Shown one piece after another: positions 19,368 through 27,085 of a DNA stretch of 64,000 nt. This DNA comes from Streptomyces sp. R28 (lineage in GTDB: Bacteria; Actinomycetota; Actinomycetes; Streptomycetales; Streptomycetaceae). A program made the translations under genes and the position numbers. Under the pieces are notes generated by a model. It did no database searches, was not told the origin of the DNA, and saw nothing but the letters and a program-made list of their open reading frames with translations. Numbering within the stretch: position 1 is the first letter of the stretch; every line of letters begins with the position of its first letter. The stretch covers positions 3,585,001-3,649,000 of the forward strand of contig NZ_CP163439.1 in NCBI RefSeq assembly GCF_041052385.1, read 5' to 3'.

Positions 19368-20123
19368 TCAGGACCGGGACCAGCGGCCGGTGCGGCCGAG
19401 GAGCAGTGCCGTCGCCGCGGTTCCGGCGGTGGAGGTGCGCAGGACGGTACGGCCCAGACGGTACGCCTTGGCACCCGCCTCCTCGAAGAGGGCCAACTCC
19501 TCGGGGGACACGCCGCCTTCGGGGCCGACGACGAGCACGATCTCGCCCTCGGCGGGCAGTTCGGCCGTCGCGAGCGGCTCGCTGCCGTAGCCGCGTTCCT
19601 CGTGCAGTACGGCGGCGAAGTCGGCCTCGGCGAGAAGTGCCGCGACCTGCTTGGTCGTGGCCGCGTCCGCGACCTGGGGGAAGCGCACCCGGCGCGACTG
19701 CTTGCCGGCCTCGCGGGCGGTGGCCCGCCACTTGCCGAGGGCCTTCGCGCCCCGCTCGCCCTTCCACTGCGTGATGCACCGGGCGGCCGCCCAGGGCACG
19801 ATCGCGTCGACGCCGGTCTCGGTCATGGTCTCGACGGCCAGCTCACCGCGGTCACCCTTGGGAAGGGCCTGGACGACGGTGATACGGGGCTGCTCCGCAG
19901 GCTCCTCGGCCACCGCACCCAGCTGCAGAACCAGCCGGTCCTTGCCCTCGGTGTCGATCACCTCGCAGTCGGCCCAGCGGCCCTCGCCGTCCGTGAGGAC
20001 GACGGCCTCCCCCGCCCGCAGCCGCTTGACGGAGACGGCATGCCGCCCCTCGGGCCCGTCGAGGACGTACCGCTGCCCACCGCCGGCCGGGAGGTGCTCG
20101 ACCACGAACACGGGAGCGGTCAT
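19368..20123 (-). CDS. rsmE: 16S rRNA m3U1498 methyltransferase RsmE
   Basis: SPOUT-class methyltransferase that methylates U1498 of 16S rRNA; 251 residues, normal length. The N-terminal PUA-like part includes GPEGRHAVSVKRLRAGE, and the knotted SAM-binding C-terminus carries EIVLVVGPEGGVSPEEL and YRLGRTVLRTSTAGTAA, both signature stretches. ATG at 20123 overlaps the stop of the upstream monooxygenase gene (bases 20120-20123), so translation is coupled. In many actinomycetes rsmE lies beside dnaJ, as here. Confidence 0.94.
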   Translation of the reverse strand: MTAPVFVVEHLPAGGGQRYVLDGPEGRHAVSVKRLRAGEAVVLTDGEGRWADCEVIDTEGKDRLVLQLGAVAEEPAEQPRITVVQALPKGDRGELAVETMTETGVDAIVPWAAARCITQWKGERGAKALGKWRATAREAGKQSRRVRFPQVADAATTKQVAALLAEADFAAVLHEERGYGSEPLATAELPAEGEIVLVVGPEGGVSPEELALFEEAGAKAYRLGRTVLRTSTAGTAATALLLGRTGRWSRS

Positions 20124-21205
20124 GCGCCCGCACCGCCCCTGCGCAGAGCCGACAACGCTGTCGTCGCCGCGTCCAGCTCGGCGGCCAGCACCTCCACCAG
20201 CTGCCCGGCGGGCAGTTCACGCGCCATCCGGTGCCCCTGCCCGGCCCACAGCGCCATGGCCTGCGCGTCGCCGGACGCGGCGGCCTTCTTGCGCAGGGGC
20301 GAGGTGAGGTGGTGGACCTCGGGATAGGCGGCGGGGGCGTACGGCCCGTGCTCGCGCAGGAAACGGTTGACGAGGCCGCGGGCGGGGCGCCCGGAGAAGG
20401 CGCGCGTCAACTCGGTCCGTACGAACAGGGGGTTGGTCAGGGCCTGCTTGTGCAGGGCGTTGGCGCCGGACTCCGGGGTGGCCAGGAAGGCGGTCCCGAG
20501 CTGGGCGGCGCCGGCGCCGGCGGCGAGTACGGCGGCGATCTGGCTGCCGCGCATGATGCCGCCGGCGGCGACGATGGGCAGGTTCACGGCCTCACGGACC
20601 TGGGCGACGAGCGACAGCAGCCCGATGCCGGTGCCGTCGGTCTCGGGGTTGTCGCGATGGGTGCCCTGGTGGCCGCCGGCCTCGACCCCCTGCACGATCA
20701 CGGCGTCGGCACCGGCCCGCTGCACGGCGAGGGCCTCGTCCGGGGTGGTGGCGGTGACGAGAGTGAAGGTTCCGGCACGCCGCAACGACTCCAGCACCTC
20801 GCTGCTGGGCGCGCCGAAGTGGAAGGAGACGACGGGCACGGGGTTGTCGAGCAGCACGGCGAGCTTGGCGTCGTACCCGTCGTCCCGCCCGCTGTCCGGG
20901 TCCCCCAGCTCGATCTCGTACCAGGCGGCCTCGCCGGCGAGCTGGTGGGCGTAGACCTCCACGGCCGCGGCGTCGGCATACTCCGGCTGCGGCATGAACA
21001 GATTGACCCCGAAGGGACGCCCCGTCAGCCCCCGCAGCTGCTTGATCTCCTGGTACATCCCGTCGGCGGTTTTGTACCCGGCGGCGAGAAAGCCCAGCCC
21101 ACCGGCCTCGGACACGGCAGCGGCGAGCTGCGGCACGGAGACGCCGCCCGCCATGGGGGCCTGCACGATCGGAAGCGGGAAAAGATCGGTCAGCGCGGAG
21201 GACAT
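20120..21205 (-). CDS. Nitronate monooxygenase
   Basis: A 361-residue FMN-dependent TIM-barrel enzyme of the nitronate monooxygenase/2-nitropropane dioxygenase family, which oxidises alkyl nitronates. Marks are the N-terminal PIVQAPMAGGVSVPQLA, the GADAVIVQGVEAGGHQG stretch with the catalytic His, and the phosphate-binding PIVAAGGIMRGSQIAAVLA and GAAQLGTAFLATPES. It precedes and overlaps rsmE. The physiological substrate, possibly toxic propionate-3-nitronate, is not determinable here. Confidence 0.91.
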   Translation of the reverse strand: MSSALTDLFPLPIVQAPMAGGVSVPQLAAAVSEAGGLGFLAAGYKTADGMYQEIKQLRGLTGRPFGVNLFMPQPEYADAAAVEVYAHQLAGEAAWYEIELGDPDSGRDDGYDAKLAVLLDNPVPVVSFHFGAPSSEVLESLRRAGTFTLVTATTPDEALAVQRAGADAVIVQGVEAGGHQGTHRDNPETDGTGIGLLSLVAQVREAVNLPIVAAGGIMRGSQIAAVLAAGAGAAQLGTAFLATPESGANALHKQALTNPLFVRTELTRAFSGRPARGLVNRFLREHGPYAPAAYPEVHHLTSPLRKKAAASGDAQAMALWAGQGHRMARELPAGQLVEVLAAELDAATTALSALRRGGAGA

Positions 21206-21284
21206 GACGGCATGTTGTCACGTCCTCCGAACAAGTCCGAATCGACCCTTCCCCTTGGCATAGGCCAACACTTTCCCCGGGGGG

Positions 21285-22421
21285 TCAGCGCCCGTTGAAG
21301 GCATCCTTCAACCGCGAGAACAGACCTTGCTGCCCAGGCTGGAACTGCCCCTGCGGCCGCTCCTCGCCCCGCAGCTTGGCCAGCTCGCGCAGCAGGCGTT
21401 CCTGCTCGGGGTCCAGCTTGGTCGGTGTGGTGACCTCGACGTGCACGATGAGGTCGCCGCGGCCGCCGCCGCGCAGATGTGTGACACCCCGACCGTGCAG
21501 CGGGATCGACTGGCCGGACTGGGTGCCGGGCCGGATGTCGACCTCCTCCATGCCGTCCAGCGTCTCCAGCGGCACCTTCGTGCCGAGGGACGCCGCCGTC
21601 ATCGGGATCGTCACCGTGCAGTGCAGGTCGTCGCCGCGCCGCTGGAAGGTCTGGTGCGGGAGTTCGTGGATCTCGACGTAGAGGTCACCGGCGGGACCGC
21701 CGCCCGGCCCGACCTCGCCCTCACCGGCGAGCTGGATCCGCGTGCCGTTGTCCACACCGGCCGGGATCTTGACGGTCAGGGTCCGACGGGACCGTACCCG
21801 CCCGTCGCCCGCGCACTCCGGGCACGGCGTCGGGACGACGGTGCCGAAGCCCTGGCACTGCGGGCAGGGCCGGGACGTCATGACCTGGCCCAGGAAGGAC
21901 CGGGTCACCTGCGACACCTCACCGCGGCCGCGGCACATGTCACACGTCTGGGCGGAAGTGCCGGGGGCGGCCCCCTCACCGTTACAGGTGTTGCAGACGA
22001 CGGCCGTGTCGACCTGGATGTCCTTCGTCGTACCGAAGGCCGCCTCGTCGAGCTCGATCTCGAGGCGGATCATCGCGTCCTGGCCCCGGCGCGTGCGCGA
22101 GCGCGGCCCGCGCTGCGACGCCGTACCGAAGAACGCGTCCATGATGTCCGAGAAGTTCCCGAAGCCGCCCGCGCCGAAGCCGCCGGCTCCCCCGCCGCCC
22201 GCCTGGGACAGCGGGTCGCCGCCGAGGTCGTAGACCTGCTTCTTCTGCGGGTCCGACAACACCTCGTAAGCGGCGTTGATCTCCTTGAACCGCTCCTGGG
22301 TCTTCGGATCCGGATTGACGTCCGGGTGCAGCTCGCGCGCGAGCCGCCGGAAGGCCTTCTTGATCTCTTCCTGCGACGCGTCGCGACGCACGCCGAGAAC
22401 GGCGTAGTAGTCCGTGGCCAC
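21285..22421 (-). CDS. dnaJ: Chaperone DnaJ (DnaJ2 type)
   Basis: A 378-residue type-I DnaJ co-chaperone stimulating DnaK ATPase. The J domain (residues 1-70) has the HPD motif in LHPDVNPDP, followed by a Gly-rich linker ([16 protein letters not shown]) and four CxxCxGxG zinc repeats: [30 protein letters not shown] and [10 protein letters not shown]. The C-terminal client domain ends near residue 350. GTG start 22421 directly follows the hrcA stop without overlap, with GGAG upstream. This is the second gene of the hrcA-dnaJ operon controlled by the CIRCE box. Confidence 0.96.
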   Translation of the reverse strand: MATDYYAVLGVRRDASQEEIKKAFRRLARELHPDVNPDPKTQERFKEINAAYEVLSDPQKKQVYDLGGDPLSQAGGGGAGGFGAGGFGNFSDIMDAFFGTASQRGPRSRTRRGQDAMIRLEIELDEAAFGTTKDIQVDTAVVCNTCNGEGAAPGTSAQTCDMCRGRGEVSQVTRSFLGQVMTSRPCPQCQGFGTVVPTPCPECAGDGRVRSRRTLTVKIPAGVDNGTRIQLAGEGEVGPGGGPAGDLYVEIHELPHQTFQRRGDDLHCTVTIPMTAASLGTKVPLETLDGMEEVDIRPGTQSGQSIPLHGRGVTHLRGGGRGDLIVHVEVTTPTKLDPEQERLLRELAKLRGEERPQGQFQPGQQGLFSRLKDAFNGR

Positions 22422-23438
22422 TTACGACTCCGCCAGGATCTGTCCGACGTACCGTGCCACTGCGCGTACCGCTCCCATCGTTCCCGGGTAATCCATGCGG
22501 GTCGGTCCGACCACGCCGAGCTTGGCTACTGCCTCACCGCCCGAACCGTAGCCGACCGACACGACAGACGTGGAGTTGAGTCCCTCATAGGCGTTCTCGT
22601 GCCCGATGCGCACGGTCATGCCCGAATCCCCCGCCTCGCCAAGGAGTTTGAGGAGCACCACGTGCTCCTCCAGGGCCTCCAGGACGGGCCGGATGGTGAG
22701 GGGGAAGTCATGTCCGAAGCGGGTGAGATTGGCGGTGCCGCCGATCATCAGCCGCTCTTCGTTCTCCTCGACGAGCGTCTCCAGGAGGGTGGAGAGCACA
22801 GCCGAGACAGTGCCGCGGTCCTCGATGTCGAAGGCCTCGGCGAGGTCCTCGACGAGCGTCGGCACATCGGTGAAGCGCCGCCCCGCGACCCTGCTGTTGA
22901 GCCGCGCGCGTAGATCCGCGAGCGACGCCTCACCGAAGGGTGCGGGACAGTCGATCATCCGCTGCTCGACCCGTCCGGTGTCCGTGATCAGCACGAGCAT
23001 CACGCGCGCGGGTGCGAGCGAGAGCAGCTCGACGTGCCGGACGGTGGACCGGGTCAGCGACGGGTACTGCACGACGGCGACCTGCCGGGTGAGCTGCGCG
23101 AGCAGCCGTACGGTGCGCGCCACGACGTCGTCGAGGTCTACGGCGCCCTCGAGGAAGTTCTGGATCGCGCGCCGCTCCGGCGGGCTCATCGGCTTGACGC
23201 CGGCGAGCTTGTCGACGAACAGCCGGTAGCCCTTGTCGGTCGGGATCCGCCCCGCGCTGGTGTGCGGCTGGGCGATGTAGCCCTCGTCCTCCAGGGCCGC
23301 CATGTCGTTGCGAACGGTCGCCGGGGAGACGCCGAGGTTGTGCCGCTCGGTGAGCGCCTTGGAGCCCACCGGCTCCTCGGTCCCGACATAGTCCTGGACG
23401 ATGGCGCGCAGCACCTGAAGCCTGCGTTCACTCAGCAT
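22422..23438 (-). CDS. hrcA: Heat-inducible repressor HrcA
   Basis: HrcA, the repressor that binds CIRCE operators and is kept active by GroE; 338 residues. The N-terminal winged helix ([17 protein letters not shown] ... [17 protein letters not shown]) and the GAF-like C-terminal domain ([17 protein letters not shown] ... [15 protein letters not shown]) are both complete. I chose the ATG at 23438 because GGAGGT lies nine bases upstream; a GTG at 23447 overlaps that site. A CIRCE element at 23478-23504 lies 40 bases upstream, so the operon is self-regulated. Confidence 0.96.
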   Translation of the reverse strand: MLSERRLQVLRAIVQDYVGTEEPVGSKALTERHNLGVSPATVRNDMAALEDEGYIAQPHTSAGRIPTDKGYRLFVDKLAGVKPMSPPERRAIQNFLEGAVDLDDVVARTVRLLAQLTRQVAVVQYPSLTRSTVRHVELLSLAPARVMLVLITDTGRVEQRMIDCPAPFGEASLADLRARLNSRVAGRRFTDVPTLVEDLAEAFDIEDRGTVSAVLSTLLETLVEENEERLMIGGTANLTRFGHDFPLTIRPVLEALEEHVVLLKLLGEAGDSGMTVRIGHENAYEGLNSTSVVSVGYGSGGEAVAKLGVVGPTRMDYPGTMGAVRAVARYVGQILAES

Positions 23439-23477
23439 CCCGCGCACACCTCCAGTTTCGTCCCCTTGGCGCTTTAC

Positions 23478-23504
23478 CTGGCACTCTGTCCGTCCGAGTG
23501 CCAG
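23478..23504 (-). promoter_or_regulatory. CIRCE operator
   Basis: CTGGCACTC (23478-23486), nine spacer bases, GAGTGCCAG (23496-23504): a perfect 9-bp inverted repeat matching the CIRCE consensus with the outermost TTA/TAA replaced by CTG/CAG. It lies just upstream of hrcA and is its expected HrcA binding site. Confidence 0.95.
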
Positions 23505-23601
23505 CCGTCCCCGGCCCAGTGTACGGCGGTGGGGTACGCCCCGGGCAAGGCCGGTCCAGCACCACCGTGCCCGACGGTGGTGTCTTGGTTAGCGTCGCCG
23601 T

Positions 23602-24336
23602 ATGACGGTGACTTGGGAAGAGCTCGGGTGGGAGCGGCTGGCGGCCGGGGTGGGGCGGTGCCGGCTTCCGGGCTGGGACTGCACTGCGGGGCTGGTCGTC
23701 GGGGAGGGCGGCGCGCTGATCGTCGACGCCGGGTCGAGCCTCGCGGAAGGCGTGCGGCTGCGTACGCAGGCACAGTGGCTCGCGGGTCACCGTGTGACTC
23801 ATCTCGCGCTGACGCATCCCCACTTCGACCATGTCTTCGGGGCGGCGGCGTTCGCGGGCGCGCAGGTGTACGGGGCGGTGGGCCTGGACACGGTGTTCGC
23901 GCACGAGCGGGCGGAACTGCGCGCGGACGCCGTACGCAACGGCCTGGACCAGGACGCGGCGGACGAGGCGATCGACGCCCTGGTCCGCCCGCACCACCAG
24001 GTGAGCGGCGAGTGGACCCTCGACCTGGACGGCGCCCGCCAGGTCCTCCTGGCGAACGTGGGCCCTGCCCACACGGCTCATGACCTGGTCGTGCTCGTGC
24101 CGGGCGGGCCCGGCTCTCCCGAGGTGGTCTTCTGCGGCGACCTGGTGGAGGAGTCCGGCGAACCCCAGGCCGGCCCCGACGCCGTACCGTCGCACTGGCC
24201 GGCGGCCCTGGACCGGCTGCTGGACCTGGGCGGTGAGGACGCGCTGTACGTGCCCGGTCACGGAGCGGTGGTGGACGCGGAGTTCGTGCGCCGCCAGCGC
24301 GACACCTTGGCGGCCCGCTTCGGCGTGTCGCGATGA
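23602..24336 (+). CDS. Metallo-beta-lactamase-fold hydrolase
   Basis: A 244-residue MBL-fold hydrolase of unknown substrate. The zinc-site motif reads LALTHPHFDHVFGAAAF (H-x-H-x-D-H), followed by NVGPAHTAHDLVVLVP and the ligand aspartate in EVVFCGDLVEESG, and a final YVPGHGAVVDAEF histidine. All metal ligands are therefore present. It is divergent from hrcA and 43 bases ahead of the DUF3097 gene on the same strand. A glyoxalase II-like or lactonase activity is possible but not shown. Confidence 0.9.
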   Translation: MTVTWEELGWERLAAGVGRCRLPGWDCTAGLVVGEGGALIVDAGSSLAEGVRLRTQAQWLAGHRVTHLALTHPHFDHVFGAAAFAGAQVYGAVGLDTVFAHERAELRADAVRNGLDQDAADEAIDALVRPHHQVSGEWTLDLDGARQVLLANVGPAHTAHDLVVLVPGGPGSPEVVFCGDLVEESGEPQAGPDAVPSHWPAALDRLLDLGGEDALYVPGHGAVVDAEFVRRQRDTLAARFGVSR

Positions 24337-24379
24337 TTCCGCGGGACGCACGAGTCGCGCTTCTCCTATCGTCATCCGA

Positions 24380-25195
24380 ATGCGCCAGTACTCGCCGGAC
24401 CTGACCCCGCCCTGGAAGAAGCCGAAGCCCGTCCCCGAGGTCCCGGCGGACCCGGGCCTGGTGGTGGAGGAGCCGGGCACGGGTTTCTGCGGCGCGGTGA
24501 TCCGCTGCGAGGCGGGCACGGTGACCCTGGAGGACCGCTTCGGCAAGCACCGGGTGTTCCCGCTGGAACCGCGGGGGTTCCTGCTGGAGGGCAAGGCGGT
24601 CACCCTCGTGCGGCCGTCGTCCGCCGCTCCGGTACGTCCCACCCGGACGGCATCCGGTTCGGTCGCCGTCCCGCAGGCACGCGCGCGCGTGGCCCGCGCC
24701 GGCCGTATCTATGTCGAGGGCCGGCACGACGCCGAGCTGGTCGAGAAGGTGTGGGGCGACGACCTGCGCGTCGAGGGCGTGGTGGTGGAGTACCTGGAGG
24801 GCGTCGACGACCTGCCGTCGATCGTGGCCGATTTCGCGCCGGGTCCGGACGCCCGCCTGGGGGTCCTGGTGGACCACCTGGTGCCGGGCTCGAAGGAGTG
24901 GCGCATCGCCGAGTCGGTGACGAGTGAGCACGCGCTGGTCGTGGGCCACCCGTACATCGACATCTGGGAGGCGGTGAAGCCGTCGTCGCTGGGGATTCCG
25001 GGGTGGCCGAAGGTGCCGCGCGGGCAGGACTGGAAGACGGGGGTGTGCCGGGCGCTGGGGTGGCCGTCGGAGAACACCGGAGCGGTGTGGCAGGCGATTC
25101 TGGGGCGGGTGGGGTCTTACAAGGACCTGGAGCCGGAGTTGCTGGGGCGGGTGGAGGAGTTGATCGACTTCGTTACGTCCAGCGGTGAGGCTTGA
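24380..25195 (+). CDS. DUF3097 family protein
   Basis: A 271-residue actinobacterial DUF3097 protein of unknown function. After a variable N-terminus (about 85 residues, with PDLTPPWKKPKPVPEVP) comes a conserved part including RIYVEGRHDAELVEKVWGDD, a Toprim-like opening with invariant acidic residues, then GVLVDHLVPGSKEWRIAES and HPYIDIWEAVKPSSLG. The Toprim resemblance suggests nucleic-acid work (inference). ATG at 24380 chosen as the conserved N-terminus; the frame is open further upstream inside the preceding gene. The 3' end overlaps the convergent 57-residue gene by 23 bases. Confidence 0.87.
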   Translation: MRQYSPDLTPPWKKPKPVPEVPADPGLVVEEPGTGFCGAVIRCEAGTVTLEDRFGKHRVFPLEPRGFLLEGKAVTLVRPSSAAPVRPTRTASGSVAVPQARARVARAGRIYVEGRHDAELVEKVWGDDLRVEGVVVEYLEGVDDLPSIVADFAPGPDARLGVLVDHLVPGSKEWRIAESVTSEHALVVGHPYIDIWEAVKPSSLGIPGWPKVPRGQDWKTGVCRALGWPSENTGAVWQAILGRVGSYKDLEPELLGRVEELIDFVTSSGEA

Positions 25196-25346
25196 TGTCG
25201 CTGTAGGCACCGAATTCGGTCATGCTCAGTTCGATGCCGAGGTGCTCCATCGGGACGGGGTAGCCGAATGCGCTCGTCCTCCGCACCTGGTAGTCGGCTT
25301 CCTCTCCGTCGCCCTTCGGCTCGGTGAGCAGAACGCACTGCGCCAT
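25173..25346 (-). CDS. Small unknown protein (57 aa)
   Basis: A possible 57-residue protein beginning MAQCVLLTEPKGDG and ending DIKPHRWT. It is not low-complexity and includes aromatic and charged residues in a natural mix, unlike shadow frames in this GC-rich DNA, but I recognise no family. GGGGGAGGAG lies about 14-20 bases before the ATG, which is rather distant. It sits between the duplicated hemW fragment and the DUF3097 gene, overlapping the latter's end. It could be a genuine small gene or the residue of a larger one. Confidence 0.45.
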   Translation of the reverse strand: MAQCVLLTEPKGDGEEADYQVRRTSAFGYPVPMEHLGIELSMTEFGAYSDIKPHRWT

Positions 25347-25384
25347 GATCGGATCGGAACGCTCCTCCCCCAGTGATTCACCCG

Positions 25385-26248
25385 CCGGAGTGATCAGTCC
25401 ACCAAGTCCCTGACCACCGCATCCGCCAGCAACCGCCCCCGCAACGTCAGCACCGCACGCCCCTCCGCATACGGCCCCTCCTGCAGCAGCCCCTCCCCCA
25501 GCGCCCGCCGAGAAGCCGCAAGCCCCTCCTCCCGCAGCAGCTCCAGCGGCACCCCCTCCCGAAGCCGCAGCTCCAGGAGGATCCGCTCCACCCTGCGGTC
25601 CTCCTCCGACAGGAGCTCGCGCCCGGCCCCCGGCGACCGTCCCGCCGCCAGCGCAGCCGCGTATGCCCCCGGATGCTTCACGTTCCACCAGCGCACCCCG
25701 CCCACGTGCGAGTGCGCCCCCGGCCCGGCGCCCCACCAGTCCGCGCCCCGCCAGTACAGCTCGTTGTGCAGGCAGCGGCCCGCTTCCGAGGTCGCCCAGT
25801 TCGAGACCTCGTACCACCGGAGTGATCAGTCCACCAAGTCCCTGACCACCGCATCCGCCAGCAACCGCCCCCGCAACGTCAGCACCGCACGCCCCTCCGC
25901 ATACGGCCCCTCCTGCAGCAGCCCCTCCCCCAGCGCCCGCCGAGAAGCCGCAAGCCCCTCCTCCCGCAGCAGCTCCAGCGGCACCCCCTCCCGAAGCCGC
26001 AGCTCCAGGAGGATCCGCTCCACCCTGCGGTCCTCCTCCGACAGGAGCTCGCGCCCGGCCCCCGGCGACCGTCCCGCCGCCAGCGCAGCCGCGTATGCCC
26101 CCGGATGCTTCACGTTCCACCAGCGCACCCCGCCCACGTGCGAGTGCGCCCCCGGCCCGGCGCCCCACCAGTCCGCGCCCCGCCAGTACAGCTCGTTGTG
26201 CAGGCAGCGGCCCGCTTCCGAGGTCGCCCAGTTCGAGACCTCGTACCA
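25385..26248. repeat. Perfect 432-bp tandem duplication of the hemW 3' end
   Basis: Bases 25385-25816 and 25817-26248 are identical by eye over 432 bp. The unit spans the last 143 codons plus stop of hemW and nine bases beyond. Its length is exactly 144 codons. Flanks differ at once: CACCCG before copy 1 and GTCGAAA after copy 2. It is either a recent duplication or an assembly artefact. Confidence 0.93.
25394..25816 (-). pseudogene. Duplicated C-terminal fragment of hemW
   Basis: This is a truncated second copy of the hemW C-terminal region, encoding from YEVSNWATSEAG to RDLVD and the same TGA. It lies downstream of the intact hemW stop in the same reading phase, with three codons between the hemW stop and the fragment's first shared codon. 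It has no ribosome site or N-terminal radical-SAM domain, so it should be non-functional. An internal GTG could in principle start a 103-residue peptide (25394-25705), but nothing supports its translation. Confidence 0.88.
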
Positions 26249-27058
26249 GTCGAAACCGGCCGCCGTGAGCGTCTCCTCGGCGATCAGGTAACGGTCCGCG
26301 TGCACGTCGTCGTCCGTCATCGGCACCTCGCCGCGACGGATACGCCGGGCCAGCTGCGTGCCTTCCTCGACGATCAGGGCGTACGCCGACACATGGTCCG
26401 GCCCGGCGCCGAGCGCAGCCTCCAGCGACGCCCGCCAGTCGTCGTCCGACTCACCCGGTGTTCCGTAGATCAGGTCCAGGTTCACGTGCTCGAAGCCCGC
26501 CGCGCGGGCCTCCGCGACGCAGGCCTCCGGACGCCCGGGTGTGTGGGTCCGGTCCAGCACCTTCAGCACATGCTGCCTCGCGCTCTGCATGCCGAAGGAC
26601 AGCCGGTTGAAGCCGCCCTCCCGCAGCCTGGCCAGATACGCCGGGTCCACCGAGTCCGGGTTCGCCTCCGTGGTGATCTCCGCGTCCGGCGCGAGACCGA
26701 ACTCGTCGCGGATCGCCCCCAGCATCCGTACGAGGTCGTCGGCGGCCAGCAGCGTGGGCGTACCGCCGCCGACGAAGACCGTGCGGACCTCGCGCGGGTC
26801 GTCGCCGAGGACCTTGCGGGCCAGGCGGACCTCGTCGATCAGCGTCTCGGCGTAGTTGTCGCGGGACGCCAGCACGCCGCCCGTGCCGCGCAGCTCGGTC
26901 GCCGTGTAGGTGTTGAAGTCGCAGTAGCCGCAGCGGGTCGCGCAGTACGGGACGTGCAGGTAGAAGCCGAGGGGGCGGTCGGCGGACCCGGCGAGCGCGG
27001 ACGCGGGGAGCGCGCCGTCGTCGGGGACGGGCTCGCCGTCGGGGAGTGCGGAGGGCAT
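25826..27058 (-). CDS. hemW: HemW, radical SAM heme chaperone
   Basis: HemW, formerly called oxygen-independent coproporphyrinogen III oxidase-like, binds heme and an iron-sulfur cluster and is thought to insert heme into respiratory enzymes. The 410-residue product has the radical-SAM cluster motif CATRCGYCDF (C-x3-C-x2-C) near residue 40, TVFVGGGTPTLL, and the HemW marker HNELYWRGADWWGAGPGAHS near residue 310. The extra cysteine C-x-D-F found in true HemN is not required here. ATG 27058 starts a short acidic N-terminus. Its last third is duplicated immediately downstream (25385-25816). Confidence 0.94.
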   Translation of the reverse strand: MPSALPDGEPVPDDGALPASALAGSADRPLGFYLHVPYCATRCGYCDFNTYTATELRGTGGVLASRDNYAETLIDEVRLARKVLGDDPREVRTVFVGGGTPTLLAADDLVRMLGAIRDEFGLAPDAEITTEANPDSVDPAYLARLREGGFNRLSFGMQSARQHVLKVLDRTHTPGRPEACVAEARAAGFEHVNLDLIYGTPGESDDDWRASLEAALGAGPDHVSAYALIVEEGTQLARRIRRGEVPMTDDDVHADRYLIAEETLTAAGFDWYEVSNWATSEAGRCLHNELYWRGADWWGAGPGAHSHVGGVRWWNVKHPGAYAAALAAGRSPGAGRELLSEEDRRVERILLELRLREGVPLELLREEGLAASRRALGEGLLQEGPYAEGRAVLTLRGRLLADAVVRDLVD

Positions 27059-27085
27059 GGGTTCTATTGTCCCGTACCCGGCCGG

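Noticed and set aside
25394..25705. Separate 103-residue gene from the hemW fragment
   Set aside because: It is identical to the hemW C-terminus, lacks a ribosome site and the radical-SAM domain; treated as a pseudogene fragment.
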